Shown piece after piece: positions 1-8,464 of a DNA stretch of 64,000 bases. The notes under the pieces were generated by a model that worked only from the letters and a program-made list of their open reading frames with translations, was not told the DNA's origin and ran no database searches. The position numbers and the translations under genes are program-made. How positions within the stretch are numbered: the stretch's first letter is position 1; every line of letters starts with the position of its first letter. Origin of the DNA: Draconibacterium aestuarii (lineage in GTDB: Bacteria; Bacteroidota; Bacteroidia; Bacteroidales; Prolixibacteraceae); NCBI GenBank assembly GCA_026671195.1, contig JAPOHD010000031.1, forward strand, positions 40,830 to 104,829, given 5' to 3'.

Positions 1-1250
1 AAATCGTTTTTCTTCCATAGTTTGGCACGTTGAGCAACTCCAAATCGGTGTTGCTCGTCGACAATTACCAATCCCAGTGTTTTGAAAACCACAGTATTTT
101 CAATTAATGCATGTGTCCCGATTATTATCTGCATTTCGCCCGATTGCAAAGCGGCGTGTATTGCTTTGCGTTCTTTTGCTTTTGTTGAACCGGTTAATAA
201 ACCTACGGTTACACTCATTCCTTCCAAAAACTTCGAAATAGACTGATAATGCTGCTGAGCCAAAATTTCGGTTGGAGCCATTAAACAGCTTTGAAACTCG
301 TTGTCCATGGCCAAAAGCATAGTCATCAGAGCTACCAATGTTTTTCCACTACCCACGTCGCCTTGCAACAGGCGATTCATTTGCGAATTTCTGTTTACAT
401 CGCGTCGAATTTCTTTTATCACTTTTTTCTGTGCACCGGTTAGTTCAAACGGCAAATATTTATCGTAAAAAGTAGTAAAGTTGTACCCCACTTTTTCAAA
501 ATGAAATCCCTGGAATTTTTTATCGCGATTGTGTTTTAGGGCAAGTATCTTAAGTTGAATAAAAAAAAGTTCCTCAAATTTCAGGCGGAAAGTAGCATTT
601 TTTAAGTCTTTTGTATTTTCAGGTTTGTGAATAGTAAAAAGTGCCCGCTCCAACGACATTAATTTTAACTTCGATGTTAGCTGATCAGGAAGGGTTTCCC
701 TTATTTTTCCTTTAGCCAGGCTGATAAGGGTAAGTTGAAATTTGTTTATCGTTTTTGAATTCAGATATTTCTTTTTCATATTTTCAGAGGTAATGTAATA
801 CCCCTGGAAGAGTCCCGATGGTTGCAACTGTTTCTCCTCTTCTGATTCCATCTCTGGATGAACCACGCTTATTTTTCCGCCAAACAACGAAGGTTTACCA
901 AATACAATATAGGTCTTAAATCTCTTTAGATTTTCTATTTGCCATTTTATAGCCCTGAACCATACCAGTTCAATACTCCCTGTATCGTCATAAAACCGCG
1001 CGCTTAGTCGCTGTTTGGCACCTGAGCCAATGGTTTCCATCGATTTTATTACACCTTTCACTTGAATAAATGGCATTTCTGTATGGATTTCAGAAATTTT
1101 ATAAAATTTGGTACGGTCGATGTACTTATAAGGATAATAATAAATCAGGTCGTTAAAGGTTCTAATCTTCAACTCCTTATTTAAAATTTCCGCACGTTTG
1201 GGCCCAACGCCGGGTAAAAATTTTATTTCCTGGTCAAGAAAATCTGGCAT
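1..1250 (-). CDS. recG: ATP-dependent DNA helicase RecG (N-terminal part, cut by window edge)
   Basis: Translating the minus strand from the ATG at 1250 gives an open frame of about 416 residues that runs off the left edge. It begins MPDFLDQEIKFLPGVGPKRA, the wedge/OB-fold start typical of RecG. A Walker A motif GDVGSGKT lies near residues 297-305 and a DEAH-type motif II, DEQHRFG, near residue 395. RecG unwinds branched DNA and regresses stalled replication forks. A full RecG is about 700 residues, so roughly the last 280, including most of the second helicase domain, lie outside. It is divergent from the ABC ATPase at 1492, with 241 bp between them. Family assignment is firm. Confidence 0.95.
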   Translation of the reverse strand, partial: MPDFLDQEIKFLPGVGPKRAEILNKELKIRTFNDLIYYYPYKYIDRTKFYKISEIHTEMPFIQVKGVIKSMETIGSGAKQRLSARFYDDTGSIELVWFRAIKWQIENLKRFKTYIVFGKPSLFGGKISVVHPEMESEEEKQLQPSGLFQGYYITSENMKKKYLNSKTINKFQLTLISLAKGKIRETLPDQLTSKLKLMSLERALFTIHKPENTKDLKNATFRLKFEELFFIQLKILALKHNRDKKFQGFHFEKVGYNFTTFYDKYLPFELTGAQKKVIKEIRRDVNRNSQMNRLLQGDVGSGKTLVALMTMLLAMDNEFQSCLMAPTEILAQQHYQSISKFLEGMSVTVGLLTGSTKAKERKAIHAALQSGEMQIIIGTHALIENTVVFKTLGLVIVDEQHRFGVAQRAKLWKKND

Positions 1251-1491
1251 GTAGCAAATATACTTATTCACTATTTTATTCAAAATATCTATGAGCCGAA
1301 ATAATCAATGAATTGTTTGGTTGTAGGTACGGTTTTTGTTAGTTAGCAAATCATAACTTATAATATTATATCTTAAAAAATAACAGAAAGTTCTTAAAAC
1401 TAAATTGAAAGGAATATATTTATAAAAAAAATCCTTTTGCATATCATGTAATTATTGCACTAAGAAAACTACCTATTAAAAAATTAAGCCC

Positions 1492-2193
1492 ATGAATAAA
1501 AAAATTATTGAGATAGAAAACATTGTAAAAAACTACAAGGTTGGTACACAAATTGTACGAGCATTGCGCTCGGTTTCACTCACTATTCATAAAGGAGAAT
1601 ATGTTGCTATTATGGGAGCTTCTGGTTCGGGAAAATCGACGCTGATGAATATAATTGGCTGCCTGGATACTCCAACAGCGGGTAAATATGTTTTAAATAG
1701 CAAAGATGTAAGTAGTTTGTCGGACGACAGACTGGCCGAAATTCGGAATTCCGAAATTGGTTTTGTGTTTCAGGTATTTAACTTATTACCACGAAATACA
1801 GCACTCGAAAATGTAATGCTCCCCTTGGTATATTCCGGAATAAAAAAGGCTGAACGGAAACGATTGGCAGAACAAACATTGGTTGATGTTGGGCTGGATG
1901 ACCGTATGACTCACCGTCCGAATGAGCTGTCCGGAGGTCAGCGACAGCGTGTTGCAATTGCTCGTGCTTTGGTGAATAAACCCGCGTTATTACTTGCCGA
2001 CGAGCCTACAGGAAACCTTGATTCGAAAATTTCGGAGGAGATAATGAAATTATTTGCTGAAATTCACAGAAAAGGAAATACGCTTGTCATGGTTACTCAC
2101 GAAGCAGATATTGCCCTGCATGCCCATCGTATTATTCGATTAAAAGATGGCGAGGTTGAATCGGATGTAATCAATGAAAATCCAATTTACTAA
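1492..2193 (+). CDS. ABC transporter ATP-binding protein, LolD/MacB/FtsE type
   Basis: A 233-residue stand-alone nucleotide-binding domain. Walker [10 protein letters not shown] is at residues 42-50, the Q-loop Gln at 94, the signature LSGGQ at 146-150, Walker B LLLADE at 166-171 and the H-loop His at 203. The sequence around the Q-loop ([18 protein letters not shown]) is typical of the MacB/LolD group, which powers FtsX-like permeases moving lipoproteins, peptides or macrolides rather than small nutrients. No permease gene is adjacent, so the partner must be encoded elsewhere. The substrate cannot be told from sequence. The start is the only ATG before the conserved beta-strand. Confidence 0.92.
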   Translation: MNKKIIEIENIVKNYKVGTQIVRALRSVSLTIHKGEYVAIMGASGSGKSTLMNIIGCLDTPTAGKYVLNSKDVSSLSDDRLAEIRNSEIGFVFQVFNLLPRNTALENVMLPLVYSGIKKAERKRLAEQTLVDVGLDDRMTHRPNELSGGQRQRVAIARALVNKPALLLADEPTGNLDSKISEEIMKLFAEIHRKGNTLVMVTHEADIALHAHRIIRLKDGEVESDVINENPIY

Positions 2194-2301
2194 AGCAGAA
2201 CAATACAAGATAAACTGATTGTTGGTTTTCGATATAACTTATCCTGGTTACTTTGTTTATCGGGATATTTTTTTGATAGTTTTGGTGAAAATTTAATAAA
2301 A

Positions 2302-2859
2302 ATGGGAAAAGAGTTTAAAGTTTATACAAAAACAGGCGATGATGGTACAACAGGACTTGTTGGAGGCAGCAGGGTGAAGAAATATGATCCCAGGTTAGAA
2401 GCTTACGGAACGGTTGACGAGTTAAATGCTTGTTTAGGTGTGGTACGATCGTATGAAATTCCTGAAGAAATTAAGTTGTTGCTCATTCAAATTCAAAATA
2501 AACTTTTTAACATTGGTTCACGTTTGGCTTCCGATGAAAAAGGACAGACTTACACAGCCAATTTGGTGATAAAAAATGAAGATATTGAGGTAATCGAAGT
2601 TGCAATTGATCAGTTTGAAGAAGGACTGCCTGAACTTCGTAATTTCATTTTACCAGGAGGCGAACTTTCAGTGGCTCAGTGCCATATGGCGCGAACCGTA
2701 TGCCGGAGAGCAGAACGAAGAATTGTTGAATTTGCAGAGCAAACTCCTGTTCAAAAAGAAATTGTTAAGTACATTAATCGCTTGTCTGATTTTTTGTTTG
2801 TTTTAGCCCGAAAACTGGGGAATATAAACAGAGTTCATGAAACCGTTTGGGAACACTAA
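2302..2859 (+). CDS. Cob(I)yrinic acid a,c-diamide adenosyltransferase, PduO type
   Basis: A 185-residue protein with the PduO-type ATP-binding N-terminus YTKTGDDGTTGL (residues 8-19) and the conserved helix VCRRAERR near residues 131-138. The length matches the family. It transfers the adenosyl group of ATP to cob(I)alamin, making adenosylcobalamin for enzymes such as methylmalonyl-CoA mutase. It lies 108 bp after the ABC ATPase and 90 bp before the DUF2795 gene. It could be cotranscribed with the latter, but a run of twelve Ts follows at about 2863-2874. No other B12 gene is seen here. The family call is firm; the physiological partner is unknown. Confidence 0.93.
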   Translation: MGKEFKVYTKTGDDGTTGLVGGSRVKKYDPRLEAYGTVDELNACLGVVRSYEIPEEIKLLLIQIQNKLFNIGSRLASDEKGQTYTANLVIKNEDIEVIEVAIDQFEEGLPELRNFILPGGELSVAQCHMARTVCRRAERRIVEFAEQTPVQKEIVKYINRLSDFLFVLARKLGNINRVHETVWEH

Positions 2860-2949
2860 TAATTTTTTTTTTTTGAAATATTTTTCATATCATTTTTTTA
2901 TTATATTCGCGGCAATGAAAAATGGGTTTACCCACATAAAATTTGAAAC

Positions 2950-3171
2950 ATGTATTGGACTCTTGAATTAGCATCAAAATTAGAAGATGCACCATGGCCG
3001 GCTACTAAAGATGAATTAATTGACTTTGCAATTCGTTCGGGCGCTCCGTTGGAAGTTATTGAAAACTTGCAGGAAATTGAAGATGAAGGTGAGATGTACG
3101 AAAGTATTGAAGATATTTGGCCGGATTATCCGAGTAAGGATGATTTCTTTTTTAATGAAGACGAGTATTAG
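2950..3171 (+). CDS. DUF2795 domain-containing small acidic protein
   Basis: A 73-residue, strongly acidic protein (MYWTLELASKLEDAPWPATK at the N-terminus, tail rich in D and E). It matches the DUF2795 family, which is short and widely conserved in Bacteroidota and has no known function. The block WPATKDELIDFAIRSGAP looks like a small helical domain. The ATG is 40 bp after a near-consensus -7 box (TATATTCG at 2902-2909), and a clear hairpin terminator follows the stop, so it may form its own short transcription unit. No signal peptide or membrane segment is seen. Confidence 0.85.
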   Translation: MYWTLELASKLEDAPWPATKDELIDFAIRSGAPLEVIENLQEIEDEGEMYESIEDIWPDYPSKDDFFFNEDEY

Positions 3172-3186
3172 AAGAAGAAATATATA

Positions 3187-3216
3187 AACATCCGTTAAAT
3201 AACGGATGTTTTTTAT
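3187..3216 (+). terminator. Rho-independent terminator after the DUF2795 gene
   Basis: A perfect 10-bp stem (AACATCCGTT at 3187-3196 and AACGGATGTT at 3201-3210) with a 4-nt loop is followed by TTTTATTT. It lies 16 bp after the stop codon at 3171. Confidence 0.88.
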
Positions 3217-3253
3217 TTAATTTTAAAGACAGTTTCGGATAAGAGTTGTTATA

Positions 3254-3673
3254 TTAAAGACTTAAGGTCTGCCATCCTTCTTTCAAGTAGTTAGTAAGAG
3301 GAATGCCCATTCCCTTTACATCAACACCTAATTTTTCCAGCTTTTTATCAATCCCGTACATTTTTGCACAATACAAACATGCCTCAGTTTTAACTCCTGC
3401 TTCCTGCATTTTCTTGATATAGTCCTGAATCATTTTGTTTTCCGATGCCAGTTTAGATGATGGTCCCCATATAATCAGAACAACTTCATCAAACCATCCT
3501 TGTTTTTTTGCATTATAGGTATACATAAAAGCCATTTTTTCAGCTACTTCAGGATCATCGCTGGTCCATAGCACTACAAGTTTGTTCGAATTATCTTCCA
3601 TATTTATTTCGTTTTGTGCGAATAGTTCTGAAATTAAGAAAATCGCAAATAAGAATAAAATCGTTTTTTTCAT
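3254..3673 (-). CDS. Exported DsrE-like protein
   Basis: A 139-residue protein with a signal peptide (MKKTILFLFAIFLISELFAQ, cleavage probably after FAQ) and then a DsrE/DsrF-like fold. The hydrophobic strand LVVLWTSDDPEVAEKMAFMY is followed by VVLIIWGPSS and the cysteine pair ACLYCAKMYG near residues 98-107. DsrE-like proteins bind or relay sulfur through conserved cysteines, but exported versions are mostly uncharacterised. The start at 3673 is fixed by the signal peptide. The first 83 bp overlap the 3' end of the YkgJ-like gene in another frame, which suggests coupled expression. The function is inferred from fold resemblance only. Confidence 0.78.
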   Translation of the reverse strand: MKKTILFLFAIFLISELFAQNEINMEDNSNKLVVLWTSDDPEVAEKMAFMYTYNAKKQGWFDEVVLIIWGPSSKLASENKMIQDYIKKMQEAGVKTEACLYCAKMYGIDKKLEKLGVDVKGMGIPLTNYLKEGWQTLSL

Positions 3674-4148
3674 TAGTAAGTATTTTAAATGTTAAAAGTG
3701 TTCCACCATTCTTTTTTATTGTTATCAAATCAAATTTTTCATATTCCTTTTGTTTTAAATCTGCTCTAAATGCCTTGTTCTGCATAAAAAGTTTGCTGTT
3801 TAATTTGTCTTGCGAGAAAGAATTTTCTGAAGAAAATTCTTTCCTGTCAAATTCTGTATAGTTTAATTCGCAAGCCGAAAGTTTACAGTTGCCTTCATCG
3901 CTCACAAAAAACAGTGGAAGTCCGTGAGTTCGAAAAATAACCGGGCGTGCTTCATAAATTGTACATTTGTGTTCATTCAGAAAAATACAATCTTCGTCAG
4001 TAGCATTTTTATTTATATTCGGTCTTGCAGCCATGTTTTTTAGCTGATTTAAAATAGCATGAAAGTCTACCGAAAACATACTGTAATCCATGCAGCATAA
4101 ATCACGGCCTGCTTCGCATTTCATATGATTTGAATGTTTCTTATCCAA
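3591..4148 (-). CDS. YkgJ-like cysteine-cluster protein (putative metal-binding)
   Basis: A 185-residue protein with the spaced cysteines of the YkgJ/CxxCxxCC-type zinc- or iron-chelating family: C11, C18 and C19 in KCEAGRDLCC, then CIFLNEHKCTIYEARPVIFR, whose 'C-Y-ARP-R-H' block is diagnostic. Further cysteines follow in CKLSACELN. The role of the family is uncertain; metal binding is inferred from the cysteines. An internal ATG (MKCEAG, at 4124) is an alternative start. The last roughly 28 residues lie inside the signal-peptide region of the downstream DsrE-like gene in another frame, an unusually long overlap. The true C-terminus may be shorter if there is a frameshift. Confidence 0.75.
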   Translation of the reverse strand: MDKKHSNHMKCEAGRDLCCMDYSMFSVDFHAILNQLKNMAARPNINKNATDEDCIFLNEHKCTIYEARPVIFRTHGLPLFFVSDEGNCKLSACELNYTEFDRKEFSSENSFSQDKLNSKLFMQNKAFRADLKQKEYEKFDLITIKKNGGTLLTFKILTNEKNDFILICDFLNFRTIRTKRNKYGR

Positions 4149-4252
4149 TTAATCCAAAAGCGTATCAATTTCATTGCGAAGATATAAATAGTAAAAGAAG
4201 TGGCTATTCATGATTCATCCTGTTAATTTTTAATCAAAATACGTTAAAATTC

Positions 4253-4284
4253 TTGTTATATGCCAATGTAAATCACTATTTTTG
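4253..4284 (+). promoter_or_regulatory. Bacteroidota-type promoter of the GH3 gene
   Basis: TTG at 4253-4255 (-33 element) and TATTTTTG at 4277-4284 (a match to the -7 consensus TAnnTTTG) are separated by 21 bp, the spacing expected for the primary sigma factor of this phylum. Transcription would start near 4290. This excludes an upstream ATG at 4282 and supports translation from 4324. Confidence 0.7.
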
Positions 4285-4323
4285 ACAGACCAGAACAGAA
4301 CAGTAATTAAATTAAAGATACCA

Positions 4324-6936
4324 ATGAGAAAAACCATTTTAAACCTATTTCTATTGCTTTTTTCAGCAACGACCTTTGCACAAAACGAGAACTTTGAGTT
4401 TTTAAATCCGGATTTGCCATTTGGTGAACGTGTTGACATTTTAGTGTCGCAAATGACCGTTCAAGAAAAAATTGATCAATTGATTTATACCTCGAAAGCC
4501 GTTGACCGTTTGCAAATTCCGGAATATAACTGGTGGAACGAATGCCTGCACGGTGTGGCCCGGGCAGGGTATGCCACTGTATTCCCGCAGTCGATAACCA
4601 TTGCCGGTTCGTGGGACCAGGATTTGATGTACAGGGTTGCCACCGCTATATCGGACGAAGCCCGTGCAAAACACCACGAATTTATTCGAAAGGGGAAACG
4701 GGGAATATACCAGGGACTAACATTTTGGTCGCCAAATATTAATATTTTTCGCGATCCACGCTGGGGGCGGGGACACGAGACCTATGGTGAAGATCCTTAT
4801 TTAACAGGGATTTTGGGAGCCGAATTTGTAAAAGGTTTACAAGGCGATGATCCCAAATATTTAAAAGTAGTAGCTACTGCAAAACATTATGCAGTTCATT
4901 CAGGACCAGAACCTTTACGACACGAGTTCAACGCCAAAGTAAGTGAGCTCGATTTAAGAGAAACTTATCTGCCGGCTTTCAGAACTCTGGTAAAAGATGC
5001 TGATGTGTATTCAGTAATGGGAGCTTATAACCAATTTCGTGATTTTCCTTGTTGCGCAAGTCCGGAGTTATTTTCCATTCTTCGTAATGATTGGGGATTT
5101 AAGGGTTATGTTGTTTCTGATTGCTGGGCTATTTCTGATTTTTACCAATATCAGGACTTTTCAGAAGGACCGGCCGAAGCAGCCGCTGCTGCTGTTCGGG
5201 TAGGTACCGATTTGAATTGTGGATCGGCATACGCTCATTTGCCCGAGGCCGTGAAAAAAGGTTTGCTAACTGAAGAGGAGTTGGATGTTGCCGTTAAACG
5301 TTTGATGATGGCCCGTTTTAAACTGGGAATGTTCGATTCGGAGAAGGATGTTGCTTATGCACAGATTCCATTTTCGGTAAATACTTCAGCCGAAAATGAT
5401 AAGTTGGCGTTGGAAGCCGCTCGGAAAAGTATTGTTCTTCTTAAAAATGAGGATAACATTTTGCCATTGTCGAAAGACATTAAAAAACTAGCAGTAATCG
5501 GGCCTAATGCCGATAACTGGGAATCGCTGGTTGGAAACTATAACGGAATTGCAAAAAATCCGGTTACAGTTTACGAGGGCCTTAAAAACAAACTAAAAAA
5601 CACCAAAGTTTTATATGCCGAAGGAAGTCACCTGGCAGAAGGAGTGAGTAACCTTTATGCTATCCCTTCAAAATATTTGATGACCGCCGACGGAAAGCAA
5701 GGTGTTGTTGGTGAATATTTCAACACTGCAAAACTGGAAGGCGAACCTGTGTTTACACGTATTGATAAAGACATAAATTTCTATTGGGAATCTGATGCGC
5801 CAGCACCTGAATTAAATGACGATGATTTTAGCGTGCGCTGGACCGGATACATTGTGCCGCCAGTTAGCGGAACTTATAATATTGGCTGTTGGGGAATGCC
5901 AACACTCGATATTTGGTTTGAAGGCGAGAAAATTTTAAGCCACAATTCTAAGCACCATGCTTTTTACCACGAAAAGGCCATTGATCTGGAAGTCGGGAAG
6001 AAATATAAATTTGTTTATGAATATAAAAACACACACGGCGATGGCGACGCTAAACTAATGTGGACAATGCCAAATACAAACATGCTGCAAGAGGCTGTAG
6101 AGGCAGTAAAACAAGCAGAGGCTGTAGTTTTGGTTCTAGGACTATCACAACGTTTGGAAGGCGAAGAAATGCCAATAAAAGTAGATGGTTTTGAAGGTGG
6201 CGACCGCACACATTTAAAATTGCCCGAAACACAGCGCGAACTAATGCGGACTATTGAGGCAATCGGAAAGCCAATTATTCTTGTATTGTTAAATGGAAGT
6301 GCACTGGCTGTGAATTGGGCCGATGAAAATCTGGAAGCTATTATTTCTGCCGGCTATCCCGGGCAAGAAGGAGGAAATGCGGTGGCCGACGTTTTGTTTG
6401 GCGATTACAACCCGGCCGGTCGTTTGCCAGTAACCTATTATAAGTCTGTTGAACAGCTACCTTCTTTCGAAGATTACAATATGGCGGGCAGAACCTACAA
6501 ATATTTTGAAGGAGATCCACTGTATCCATTTGGATTTGGTTTGAGTTACACAAACTTTGAATACTCGAATTTGAAAGTTGCTAAAAAAGTAAAAATTGGA
6601 GAGAAGGTAAGTGTAAGTATAAACATCACAAACACTGGAGATAAGGATGGAGAAGAGGTCGTTCAGCTGTATATAAAAGATGAAGTCGCATCAACTCTGC
6701 GGCCAAAAATTCAACTGGAAGGATTTAAACGCATTTTTATTAAGGCGGGAGACTCAAAAACTGTAGAATTTGAATTAGAACCTCGCCAGTTTTCTATTAT
6801 TGGAGCGGAAGATAAACGTGTGATTGAAAGTGGCAATTTTATTGTTTTTGTTGGTGGAGGCCAGCCTGGTGTTAAGGCAAGTAATGTGGTTTCAGCAAAA
6901 GTTGAATTAACAGGCGAAAATAAATATATCGATTAG
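4324..6936 (+). CDS. Glycoside hydrolase family 3 (beta-glucosidase/beta-xylosidase) with PA14 domain
   Basis: An 870-residue exported enzyme starting with the signal peptide MRKTILNLFLLLFSATTFAQ. The GH3 N-terminal barrel carries WWNECLHGVARAG, GRGHETYGEDPYLTG, KHYAVHSGPEP and VVSDCWAI, where Asp about 266 is the expected catalytic nucleophile. The C-terminal GH3 sandwich is interrupted by a PA14-like carbohydrate-binding insert (about residues 460-580, with VPPVSGTYNIG and KHHAFYHEK). A fibronectin III-like tail (NTGDKDGEEVVQLY) follows. The arrangement is common in Bacteroidota beta-xylosidases and beta-glucosidases that trim oligosaccharides in the periplasm. The ATG at 4324 is chosen because the promoter box overlaps the earlier ATG at 4282. 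Exact sugar specificity is not visible. Confidence 0.93.
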   Translation: MRKTILNLFLLLFSATTFAQNENFEFLNPDLPFGERVDILVSQMTVQEKIDQLIYTSKAVDRLQIPEYNWWNECLHGVARAGYATVFPQSITIAGSWDQDLMYRVATAISDEARAKHHEFIRKGKRGIYQGLTFWSPNINIFRDPRWGRGHETYGEDPYLTGILGAEFVKGLQGDDPKYLKVVATAKHYAVHSGPEPLRHEFNAKVSELDLRETYLPAFRTLVKDADVYSVMGAYNQFRDFPCCASPELFSILRNDWGFKGYVVSDCWAISDFYQYQDFSEGPAEAAAAAVRVGTDLNCGSAYAHLPEAVKKGLLTEEELDVAVKRLMMARFKLGMFDSEKDVAYAQIPFSVNTSAENDKLALEAARKSIVLLKNEDNILPLSKDIKKLAVIGPNADNWESLVGNYNGIAKNPVTVYEGLKNKLKNTKVLYAEGSHLAEGVSNLYAIPSKYLMTADGKQGVVGEYFNTAKLEGEPVFTRIDKDINFYWESDAPAPELNDDDFSVRWTGYIVPPVSGTYNIGCWGMPTLDIWFEGEKILSHNSKHHAFYHEKAIDLEVGKKYKFVYEYKNTHGDGDAKLMWTMPNTNMLQEAVEAVKQAEAVVLVLGLSQRLEGEEMPIKVDGFEGGDRTHLKLPETQRELMRTIEAIGKPIILVLLNGSALAVNWADENLEAIISAGYPGQEGGNAVADVLFGDYNPAGRLPVTYYKSVEQLPSFEDYNMAGRTYKYFEGDPLYPFGFGLSYTNFEYSNLKVAKKVKIGEKVSVSINITNTGDKDGEEVVQLYIKDEVASTLRPKIQLEGFKRIFIKAGDSKTVEFELEPRQFSIIGAEDKRVIESGNFIVFVGGGQPGVKASNVVSAKVELTGENKYID

Positions 6937-6958
6937 AATTGATTTCAACCACTATTGT

Positions 6959-6993
6959 AAACCTGCTTTCAGAATAGAGAGCAGGTTTTTTTA
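6959..6993 (+). terminator. Rho-independent terminator after the GH3 gene
   Basis: An 8-bp stem (AACCTGCT at 6960-6967 with AGCAGGTT at 6980-6987) and a 12-nt loop are followed by seven Ts. It lies about 23 bp after the stop codon. Confidence 0.88.
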
Positions 6994-7194
6994 TACATTC
7001 TATTTATCTATAACAAACAAAAGTTTGATAGATAAAAAGTATATCGTTCTGAATGTATTTAATAGTAAGTGTTTCATATTGATATTCAATGTTTATTGTC
7101 AGAATCAAAAAGATAATTTTTGCACGATTTGATATTATGTTGTAAATTATAACAAAAACCAATCGCTGTTTAATTTTATAAACCATTTATTAGT

Positions 7195-8376
7195 ATGAAA
7201 AAATATGTAATGTTGTTTTTGATGGCAATAGCTATCGTGATTGTATCGTGTGAAAAAATGGAGGAAATTTCGAATGTAAATCAAACCATAGAGTTTATTA
7301 CACATACGGAGACTGTGATTCCCGGGCAGTATATTGTAGTTTTCGAATCGTCCGGATTAAAATCGGCATACAAAAATAAAGAAGATGCGAACCGTGCTGT
7401 TTTAGCCAAAGCGCAGACCATTGGAACTTCTGCAAAAGTTGATTTAAGTGAACCTAAAATGTTATACAGCTCAGCATTGGAAGGGATTGTAGTAAAAATA
7501 AGTGAAAATGAAGCCCAGACGTTGGAATTAACGGCGGGTGTTAAAGGCGTTTATCCCGATAAAATGGTAACCCTGAAAAAACCAGGCACTGATCCTGCTG
7601 ATCCACCTGCAGAAACCATTCCGTACGGAATTACACGTGTTGGTGGAGGTACAACTTACACCGGTTCAGGCAAAGCCTGGATTATTGATACAGGTATCGA
7701 TTTGGATCATCCTGACCTTGTTGTTGATCAAAGCAGTGGAGCAACTTTTATTGACAGAACAACTACACCTGAAGACGACAACGGACATGGAACTCATTGT
7801 GCCGGTATTGTTGCTGCCATAGATAACGAAATTGGAGTTGTTGGTGTTGCTGCCGGTGCAATTGTTATTCCGGTAAAAGTATTGGATAGAAAGGGATCAG
7901 GTGCATATTCTGTTATTATTGCCGGTGTCGATTATGTTGCAGCAAATGCAACAGATGGTGATGTGGCAAACATGAGTCTTGGCGGTGGTGTTTATGAGCC
8001 AATTGATGAAGCAGTTGTTGCATTGGCAAATGCAGGTATACTTGTGGCTTTAGCTGCAGGTAATGAAAGCGATGACGCAAATAATCATTCCCCGGCCAGG
8101 GCAAATGCTGCTAATATTTATACGGTTTCAGCAATGGATAGCAACGATAATTTTGCTTATTTTTCAAACTATGGTAATCCACCTATCGATTGTTGTGCTC
8201 CCGGAGTTTCAATTCTTTCAACATATAAGGGCGGAGCCTATGCAACTATGAGCGGCACTTCAATGGCTGCTCCGCATGTGTGTGGTTTATTATTGGCAAC
8301 AGAAGGCGAATTGGCTACCAGTGGATACGTAAATGGTGATCCTGACGGAGAGCCAGATCCAATAGCTCATATGTAA
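7195..8376 (+). CDS. S8 family subtilisin-like serine peptidase, lipoprotein
   Basis: A 393-residue protein with a lipobox (IVIVSC, Cys about 19), so it is probably anchored in a membrane. Residues about 45-130 resemble an inhibitor I9 propeptide (PGQYIVVFE). The catalytic domain shows Asp165 in WIIDTGIDLDHPDL, His198 in NGHGTHCAG, the oxyanion Asn in AAGNESDD and Ser356 in GTSMAAPHVCG. The chain stops about 30 residues after the serine with no type IX sorting or other C-terminal domain. It is therefore a compact proteinase K/subtilisin-like enzyme for extracytoplasmic protein degradation. It is flanked by terminators and so is monocistronic. Confidence 0.93.
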   Translation: MKKYVMLFLMAIAIVIVSCEKMEEISNVNQTIEFITHTETVIPGQYIVVFESSGLKSAYKNKEDANRAVLAKAQTIGTSAKVDLSEPKMLYSSALEGIVVKISENEAQTLELTAGVKGVYPDKMVTLKKPGTDPADPPAETIPYGITRVGGGTTYTGSGKAWIIDTGIDLDHPDLVVDQSSGATFIDRTTTPEDDNGHGTHCAGIVAAIDNEIGVVGVAAGAIVIPVKVLDRKGSGAYSVIIAGVDYVAANATDGDVANMSLGGGVYEPIDEAVVALANAGILVALAAGNESDDANNHSPARANAANIYTVSAMDSNDNFAYFSNYGNPPIDCCAPGVSILSTYKGGAYATMSGTSMAAPHVCGLLLATEGELATSGYVNGDPDGEPDPIAHM

Positions 8377-8414
8377 TTTAAACAATTTTAAAAACCCCGA
8401 TTGGTTAGAACAAC

Positions 8415-8441
8415 GAAGGCGCAGCTATTAACTGCGCCTTC
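8415..8441. terminator. Bidirectional terminator between the S8 peptidase and DUF5916 genes
   Basis: A perfect 10-bp stem (GAAGGCGCAG at 8415-8424 and CTGCGCCTTC at 8432-8441) with a 7-nt loop sits between two converging genes. The tails are short and only moderately T-rich (TTAATTA on the plus strand). Confidence 0.75.
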
Positions 8442-8464
8442 TTAATTACCCTTCGTTTCCTTAA

